Position numbers and translations under genes: made by a program
Shown: piece by piece, positions 38,079-43,302 of the stretch
Position numbering within the stretch: the first letter of the stretch is position 1
Layout: each line of letters opens with the position of its first letter
Notes under the pieces: generated by a model
Database searches by the model: none
The model's input: the letters and a program-made list of their open reading frames with translations, nothing else
What the model was told of the DNA's origin: nothing
Assembly: GCA_030037215.1 (NCBI GenBank)
Contig: JASHRS010000111.1
Span: forward strand, 1-43,302
DNA: 43,302 nucleotides
Origin: Silvibacterium sp.
Lineage (GTDB): Bacteria; Acidobacteriota; Terriglobia; Terriglobales; Acidobacteriaceae
Reading direction: 5' to 3'

Positions 38079-39554
38079 ATGCCTTTTGCCTACGATGTCG
38101 TTCCGTATGAGAGCCGGCCGTATGCACGGACGCATCCGGGCAGGCTGGCGGCGCTCGCAACGCTGTATGGCATGAATCCGGCGCCGGTCGATCATTGCCG
38201 TGTGCTCGAACTGGGCTGCGCGGACGGCACCAATCTTATTCCAATGGCTCTTGGGCTTCGCGGCAGCGAGTTTATCGGCGTCGACCTGGCAGAGCAGCAG
38301 GTCGTGGCTGGGCTAGAAATTATTGGGCAATTGGGTTTGAAGAATATCGAGCTGCGCGCACTCGATCTGACGCAGATCGATTTGTCCTGGGGCAAGTTCG
38401 ACTACATCATCGCGCACGGAGTCTATGCCTGGGTCCCGGCAGCGGTTAAAGACGCCGTTCTGCGGATCGCCGTGCAAAATCTGGCTGCACACGGTGTGGC
38501 GTTTGTCAGTTACAACGCATATCCGGGCGGGCACCTGCGGCGCATGTTTCGCGAAATGATGCTGCACCACGTCTCCGGTGTCAATGACCCGGCAGATCGG
38601 ATGACGCAGGCAAAAGAGCTGATGAAGTTTCTCAACGCCGCTATTGATTCACAGGACAGTGGCTATCAGGCTGTCGCACGGCGCGAGATTGCCGAGATTC
38701 TCGACCGCCCGCCGAACGTCCTGTTCCATGACGAGCTATCGGACCATTGGGAGCCGGTCTCCTTCAGCGATTTCATGGCGCATGCGCAGCAGCATGAATT
38801 GCAGTTTTTAGCCGAAGCTGATTTTTGTGACCTGGCAGAGAACAATCTGCGGCCGGAGATTGCAGAAGCCATGGCGAAGATGAGCGTGAATACGCGGCTG
38901 GAGCGCGAGCAGTATCGCGACTTTATTAAGTGCCGCAAGTTCCGCAGAACGCTTCTTTGTCACAAGGACGTGACGCTCGATGCAAATGTAAAGGCGAGCA
39001 GCGTGCGAACGCTCTACGCTACATCGCAGGCGATGAAGGTTAACGCCGAAGAAGAATCAGCTGGAGTCAGCGCGTTTTGTGCAGTGGGAGGTGCGCAAAT
39101 GAAGACTGCGCATCCTCTCGTGATCGGGTTGATCACAAGACTCATCGAGGCCAAACCGCGGCTGATCCTTTTTGAAGAACTTGTCGGCGAGTTTGGGGCA
39201 GGGAACGCCGAGGCCATCAGCGAAGTTCTGCTCTCTATGTATGGCGCCGGGCTGGTGGAGATGGCGGCGTGGCGTCCGGAATTTGCAACCATCCCCAGTG
39301 AGCGCCCTGAAGCGAGTCCTCTGGCGCGGCTCCAGGCAAGCCGAGGTTTAAAGATAACCACCCTTGCTCACACATGCGTTGAGGCTGAGGACGCGCAGGT
39401 GCGGCGGCTGGTAACGCTGCTTGACGGTACCCGCGACCGCGTCTCATTGCAGGATGCAATGTTTAACCCGACATCCTCCGCCGGGATCACATTCGACGCT
39501 GAACTGGAGAGAAATCTGAGCGTCGTCGCGAAGCTCCCCTTGCTGATTCGCTGA
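38079..39554 (+). CDS. Class I SAM-dependent methyltransferase with C-terminal regulatory domain
   Basis: The 491-residue protein has SAM motif I as VLELGCADGTN (residues 42-52), an acidic follow-up FIGVDLAEQQ, and the motif FDYIIAHGVYAWVP. The C-terminal ~300 residues resemble the methyltransferase regulatory domain found in a family of large bacterial methyltransferases (SYNAYPGGHLRRMFREMM is typical). The substrate is not known; some relatives methylate protein lysines. The ATG at 38079 begins MPFAYDVVPYESRPY; an in-frame GTG at 38070 is less likely. TATAGT lies 7 bases upstream and no ribosome-binding site is seen. It interrupts the run of propeller paralogues. Confidence 0.85.
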   Translation: MPFAYDVVPYESRPYARTHPGRLAALATLYGMNPAPVDHCRVLELGCADGTNLIPMALGLRGSEFIGVDLAEQQVVAGLEIIGQLGLKNIELRALDLTQIDLSWGKFDYIIAHGVYAWVPAAVKDAVLRIAVQNLAAHGVAFVSYNAYPGGHLRRMFREMMLHHVSGVNDPADRMTQAKELMKFLNAAIDSQDSGYQAVARREIAEILDRPPNVLFHDELSDHWEPVSFSDFMAHAQQHELQFLAEADFCDLAENNLRPEIAEAMAKMSVNTRLEREQYRDFIKCRKFRRTLLCHKDVTLDANVKASSVRTLYATSQAMKVNAEEESAGVSAFCAVGGAQMKTAHPLVIGLITRLIEAKPRLILFEELVGEFGAGNAEAISEVLLSMYGAGLVEMAAWRPEFATIPSERPEASPLARLQASRGLKITTLAHTCVEAEDAQVRRLVTLLDGTRDRVSLQDAMFNPTSSAGITFDAELERNLSVVAKLPLLIR

Positions 39555-39858
39555 GTTTTCCGCGCCCAATATCAAGCTGGCATATCTGGAGTGTGTTTGT
39601 GCGTCCCATTTTGGGAAGCGCTGTAAGAGTCACATTGGAATGAGTCTCTTGCAGAAAACTCGAAACACAAAAGTGTTTTGAAGAGGGCACTGATTTCGAA
39701 AACTGAGGCCGAGCTATGTTAAAATTTGCTCCACTCAGTCTTCATGCCTCTCGAGCACGCCGAAGCAGCAATGGACTGCGTTTTATTCGGAGACGCCGCT
39801 TCCCCCCTGAAGTAGATGTCTGCCCTGTGCGTATTTGATTTGACCCCAGAGGACTTCG
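39555..39858. other. 304-bp intergenic region before propeller copy 2
   Basis: I see no gene here. It holds a small hairpin, AAACAC at 39663-39668 pairing with GTGTTT at 39673-39678, with one further T. An AT-rich, -10-like patch lies near 39715-39727 with no matching -35. The last 20 bases match the region before copy 3. Confidence 0.5.
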
Positions 39859-41658
39859 ATGAGCCGATTCAGTTGTCTTGCAAGGAATGGATTTCAATTT
39901 TCAACCGCAGTGCTTCTTGTTGCAGGGGTATTCGCCCCTAGTCTGGCCCAGCAGAGCACAACCTACCGCGGCAGCGTCGTAACAGATTGGACCAGCCGTC
40001 ACGTGCTCTTTTCCGATGCCGGTACATTGACGAACGCAATGAAGAGCAGGAGCGACCGCTGGGAGCGAATCGTGAACGACCCTCGCTACCAGATGCAGCA
40101 GATAAGGCGCGACGCACCCTCTGCGCGGTTGACGACAATTTCCGACTTTCATTCTACGAAACCGTCCCGGAACAAACCGTCTCCTCCGCAGCCTCAGAAA
40201 AGCAAGATCCATCAGGACTGGTCAGTGCCGATCGCCTCTACAGGGTTCGGCGTTGCTGACTGGGCGTATCCCGCAAAATACAGCTTCGACCCGTCGGCCT
40301 CTCCAAGCTGCGGAAGCGACTATGTCGTTTACCCGGTTTGGGAGAACGGGGCAAGCACGCAAGCCAATATAGTCGGCGTCAACAATCTATACAGCGGTAC
40401 CTGCGCGGGAACTGTTCCCTCAGTACTGTTTGCTTATGAAGTCGGCACCGGCCAGGTTTATAACTCGCCGACTCTTTCTCTGGACGGCACCAAAATCGCA
40501 TTCGTCGAGTCGATCAGCGGAGGCTCGAAGTTCCACGTTCTCACGATTGATCAGAGCGGAAATGCAGGTTGCGCCACCGACACGAGTCCATGCAATGGGG
40601 CCAGCTACAATGCCCCTGCCGTCCCTGGCGTGAACAACAGCGCGGTGGATGTGGCCATCACGATGGACGGCGGCGTTTCTGACACCTTTTCATCGCCTTT
40701 CATCGACTATACCCACGACATTGCCTATGTGGGAGACGATAACGGAACACTGCACAAGTTTACCGGGGTGTTTCACGGTACTCCGACCGAGGTCACAACG
40801 AACGGGTGGCCGATGACCATCGCTTCCGGCAGCATGCTTACCTCGCCGACATACGACAGCGGCAGCCAGGACATTTTTCTAGCGACTCAATATCCGGGCG
40901 GCGGCGCTGCCGCTACGACCGGCACGCTGTACTGCGTGAACGCGGCTGCAGCTACTGCCTCGTTTTGTTCCACGTCCAGCATTGCTGTAGGCACCAATAT
41001 CTTTGATGGGCCGATCGTAGACAGCACCTGGGAGCAGGTCTTTGTCACAGCCGACGACTCCACGGATACGAATATGATCTTGTTTCAGACCCCGGTGAAT
41101 TTTGGCTCTTCCGTCACAGTCGACTATGGAGCTGCGGGGACGAATCACTATATCGGAGCGTTCGACAATGCCTATTACTCCAGCGTGAGCACCGGACATC
41201 TGTATGCATGCGGGAACCAGGAATCTGCAGCTACTCCAGTATTGTTCCGGATTGGCTTCAACAGCAGCGGAGTTATGAACGGCTCCCCGGACAGCGGTTC
41301 GTTTGCGCTGGTCAAATCAGGCGAGTCGGGAGCGGGTGTTTCCTGTACAGCACTCACCGAGTTCTACAACGTAGACCAGAGCACCGATTATCTCTTCCTG
41401 GGAGTGGAATACTACGGATTTGAATCGGGCAATCCCAACTGCGGCGGCATTGCGTGCATGATGAGCTTTACACTTCCAACCACGTCACCTTTCACATTTC
41501 CTTCTGGTCCAACCGCAACGCTGACGGAGAACTACGGATATGCGTTCAGCTCAATCGTCGTCGACAACTATTCGAATGAATCGGGCGCGTCCCAAGTCTA
41601 TTTCGGAAACATAGGTGAGGGGGCGGGCATACAAGCGTCGCAGGCCGCGCTGCAGTGA
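39859..41658 (+). CDS. Secreted propeller-like protein, copy 2
   Basis: This 599-residue protein has a signal peptide cleaved near GVFAPSLAQQ. An N-terminal module contains DWTSRHVLFSDAGTL and WERIVNDPRYQMQQIRR. A basic Pro-rich linker and then the strand-rich propeller-like domain follow, starting at YPAKYSFDPSASPSCGSDYV. Blade-like motifs include SPTLSLDGTKIAFVE, SSPFIDYTHDIAYVGDD and IFDGPIVDSTWEQVFVT. A number of Cys pairs suggests extracytoplasmic disulfides. GAGGAC 5-10 bases before the ATG supports the start. It is a close paralogue of copy 3 and a distant one of copy 1. Function unknown; a cell-surface binding role would fit but is not shown. Confidence 0.87.
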   Translation: MSRFSCLARNGFQFSTAVLLVAGVFAPSLAQQSTTYRGSVVTDWTSRHVLFSDAGTLTNAMKSRSDRWERIVNDPRYQMQQIRRDAPSARLTTISDFHSTKPSRNKPSPPQPQKSKIHQDWSVPIASTGFGVADWAYPAKYSFDPSASPSCGSDYVVYPVWENGASTQANIVGVNNLYSGTCAGTVPSVLFAYEVGTGQVYNSPTLSLDGTKIAFVESISGGSKFHVLTIDQSGNAGCATDTSPCNGASYNAPAVPGVNNSAVDVAITMDGGVSDTFSSPFIDYTHDIAYVGDDNGTLHKFTGVFHGTPTEVTTNGWPMTIASGSMLTSPTYDSGSQDIFLATQYPGGGAAATTGTLYCVNAAAATASFCSTSSIAVGTNIFDGPIVDSTWEQVFVTADDSTDTNMILFQTPVNFGSSVTVDYGAAGTNHYIGAFDNAYYSSVSTGHLYACGNQESAATPVLFRIGFNSSGVMNGSPDSGSFALVKSGESGAGVSCTALTEFYNVDQSTDYLFLGVEYYGFESGNPNCGGIACMMSFTLPTTSPFTFPSGPTATLTENYGYAFSSIVVDNYSNESGASQVYFGNIGEGAGIQASQAALQ

Positions 41659-41778
41659 AGCTTCTTTGTAGAAGTTGAGCCTGAAGTAAAAAACCCACAG
41701 TTCAAGTAAAGACACCGCTTCGGATTTATATGAGGCTAACGCAGTTGTGTGTGTGCAGTTTGACTCCAGAGGATGTTG

Positions 41779-43302
41779 ATGAGCAGAATCGGTTATTTCT
41801 CTAAAAATACATATCTTTATATAGCTGCAGCACTTCTAGCGGCAACCACCATAATACCCGCCCTCGCTCAGCAGAGCCAGATTTCCCGGGGCAGCGTCAT
41901 CACCGATTGGACCAGCCGTCACGCCCTCTTTTCTGATGCGGGCACGCTGATGGATGCGATGATGAAAGGCAAGCGCGAGCAGTGGGAGCGCGTCGTCAAC
42001 AACCCGCGCTACCAGATGCAGCTGGTCAGGCGTCATGCCGATGGGAACTTCAACTCTCAAGGAAATCATGGAGGACCGCCGCCGCCCTCACAGCCACGAA
42101 AGGCTGAGAAGTCTGCTCTCCATCGGGATTGGGCGGTGCCGATCGCGCCAGTTGGGTCTGGCGTCGCTGCCTGGGCATACCCTGCGAAGTACAGCTTTAA
42201 CCCCGCTGCTGCTCCCAGCTGCACAAATGACTACGTGGTTTACCCGGTTTTTGCCAGCGGATCGAGCACGCAGGCCAACATCGTCGGCGTCAACAATCTG
42301 TACAAAGGCAGTTGCACCACGGGAACGGTGCCATCTGTACTTTTTGCCTATCAAGTCGGCACCGGCCAGATTTCCAACTCACCCACTCTCTCTCTCGATG
42401 GCACGAAGATCGCTTTTGTTGAGACGATCAGCGGCGGCTCGAAGCTCCACGTCCTCACGATTGATCAGAGTGGAAATGCTGGTTGCGCCACCGACACGAG
42501 TCCCTGCAACGGAGCCAGCTACAATGCACCTGCCGTTCCGGGCGTGAACAACAGCGCGGTAGATGTGGCAATCACGATGCACGGCGGCGTCACCGATACG
42601 TATTCATCCCCATTCGTCGACTATCAGGATGACGTTGCATATATCGGAGACGATTCCGGGTACTTGCACAAATTTACGGGCGTATTTCTTGGTACTCCAA
42701 CTGAAGTCACATCCAATGGCTGGCCATTGGATGTGACTCTCGCTGGCTCGGGTCTCGGTCTTACATCTCCGGTCTATGACAGCAACAGTGGGGACATCTT
42801 TGTAGCGACACAATATACCGGCGCCTACAATACGACTGGCACGCTTTACTGCATTAATGCGACTGCAGCCACGGCCTCATTCTGCTCCACAGCCAGCATT
42901 GCCGTAGGCACAAATATCTTCGATGGGCCCATTGTGGACAGCACCTGGGAGCAAGTCATTCTCACAGCCGACAATAGCGACACCACAAACATGATCCTGT
43001 TTCAAACCCCGGTGAATTTCAGTTCTTCGGTCACCATCCCCTATGGAGCCGCCGGAACCTATCACTATACGGGTGCGTTCGACAATGCATACTTTACCAG
43101 CGTGAGCACAGGACACATGTACGCATGCGGGAACCTTACATCCGCTGCTACCCCCGTGCTGTTCCGGGTGGGATTCAACAGCAGCGGCGTCATGAACGAT
43201 TCTGTCGACAGCGGCTCTTTCCAACTCGTGACGACTGGTGGTTCCGGACTGAGCGTTTCCTGCTCGCCGCTGACTGAGTTCTACAACCCCACTGAGGGCA
43301 AC
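41779..43302 (+). CDS. Secreted propeller-like protein, copy 3 (3' end outside window)
   Basis: The frame is open from ATG 41779 to the window edge (508 codons visible). It encodes a signal peptide (IAAALLAATTIIPALAQQ), then DWTSRHALFSDAGTL, WERVVNNPRYQMQLVRR, a Pro-rich linker and the strand-rich domain, closely following copy 2 throughout. Some stretches are almost identical at the DNA level, for example the segment encoding LTIDQSGNAGCATDTSPC. The ribosome-binding region matches copy 2 base for base at most positions. Relative to copy 2 there are a few extra residues after NGWPL, where a perfect inverted repeat lies. About 90 residues should remain beyond the edge. Confidence 0.88.
   Translation, partial: MSRIGYFSKNTYLYIAAALLAATTIIPALAQQSQISRGSVITDWTSRHALFSDAGTLMDAMMKGKREQWERVVNNPRYQMQLVRRHADGNFNSQGNHGGPPPPSQPRKAEKSALHRDWAVPIAPVGSGVAAWAYPAKYSFNPAAAPSCTNDYVVYPVFASGSSTQANIVGVNNLYKGSCTTGTVPSVLFAYQVGTGQISNSPTLSLDGTKIAFVETISGGSKLHVLTIDQSGNAGCATDTSPCNGASYNAPAVPGVNNSAVDVAITMHGGVTDTYSSPFVDYQDDVAYIGDDSGYLHKFTGVFLGTPTEVTSNGWPLDVTLAGSGLGLTSPVYDSNSGDIFVATQYTGAYNTTGTLYCINATAATASFCSTASIAVGTNIFDGPIVDSTWEQVILTADNSDTTNMILFQTPVNFSSSVTIPYGAAGTYHYTGAFDNAYFTSVSTGHMYACGNLTSAATPVLFRVGFNSSGVMNDSVDSGSFQLVTTGGSGLSVSCSPLTEFYNPTEGN
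42705..42738. repeat. Perfect 16-bp inverted repeat inside propeller copy 3
   Basis: AGTCACATCCAATGGC (42705-42720) is the exact reverse complement of 42723-42738 with only TG between. It lies in coding sequence (VTSNGWPLDVT). Copy 2 at the equivalent site has only the outer GGTCA/TGACC in inverted form. Confidence 0.9.

Overview
The window looks like chromosomal DNA from an Acidobacteriota bacterium (class Terriglobia is my best guess). It is GC-rich, uses GTG and TTG starts quite often, and ends in paralogous secreted propeller-like proteins of a kind I associate with that phylum. This placement is an inference from gene content; no marker gene settles it.

Region 1 (1-20673) is a type VI secretion system (T6SS) locus. 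A proline-rich, tail-anchored membrane protein enters from the left edge and converges on tssK (minus strand). Divergent from tssK is a nitrilase-superfamily enzyme fused to a C-terminal bacterial Ig-like domain, a candidate effector or accessory enzyme. A good sigma70-type promoter then precedes a long run: tssB, tssC, hcp, tagJ, tssA, tssE, tssF, tssG, clpV (tssH), vgrG (tssI), a PAAR protein, a 122-residue orphan and a DcrB/DUF1795 (Eag-type) chaperone. Sheath, tube, baseplate, ATPase and spike are all present. The membrane complex (TssJ, TssL, TssM) is absent and would have to lie outside the window. The most unusual feature is that VgrG and the PAAR tip protein both end in long, near-identical Ala/Gln heptad tails, while neither carries a recognisable toxin domain.

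Region 2 (20668-29360, minus strand) is a membrane protein followed by an arginine biosynthesis operon. In transcription order it reads argR, argC, argB, argD, argF, argG, argH and a short GNAT-type N-acetylglutamate synthase. Starts and stops mostly overlap or nearly touch. Two perfect ARG-box palindromes, 20 bp apart, sit on the -10 and start region of the argR promoter, so ArgR probably represses the whole operon. The acetylornithine-deacetylating step (ArgE or ArgJ) is not encoded here.

Region 3 (29543-35923) holds gltB, the glutamate synthase large subunit, divergent from argR and closed by a strong intrinsic terminator, and then a long-chain acyl-CoA synthetase. The glutamate made by GltB is the substrate of the arginine pathway next door. 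No gltD follows gltB.

Region 4 (36159-43302) has three paralogous secreted propeller-like proteins, the last cut by the window edge, with a class I SAM methyltransferase between the first and second. The second and third copies are a clear tandem duplication that includes the ribosome-binding region. The third carries a perfect 16-bp inverted repeat inside its coding sequence that the second lacks.
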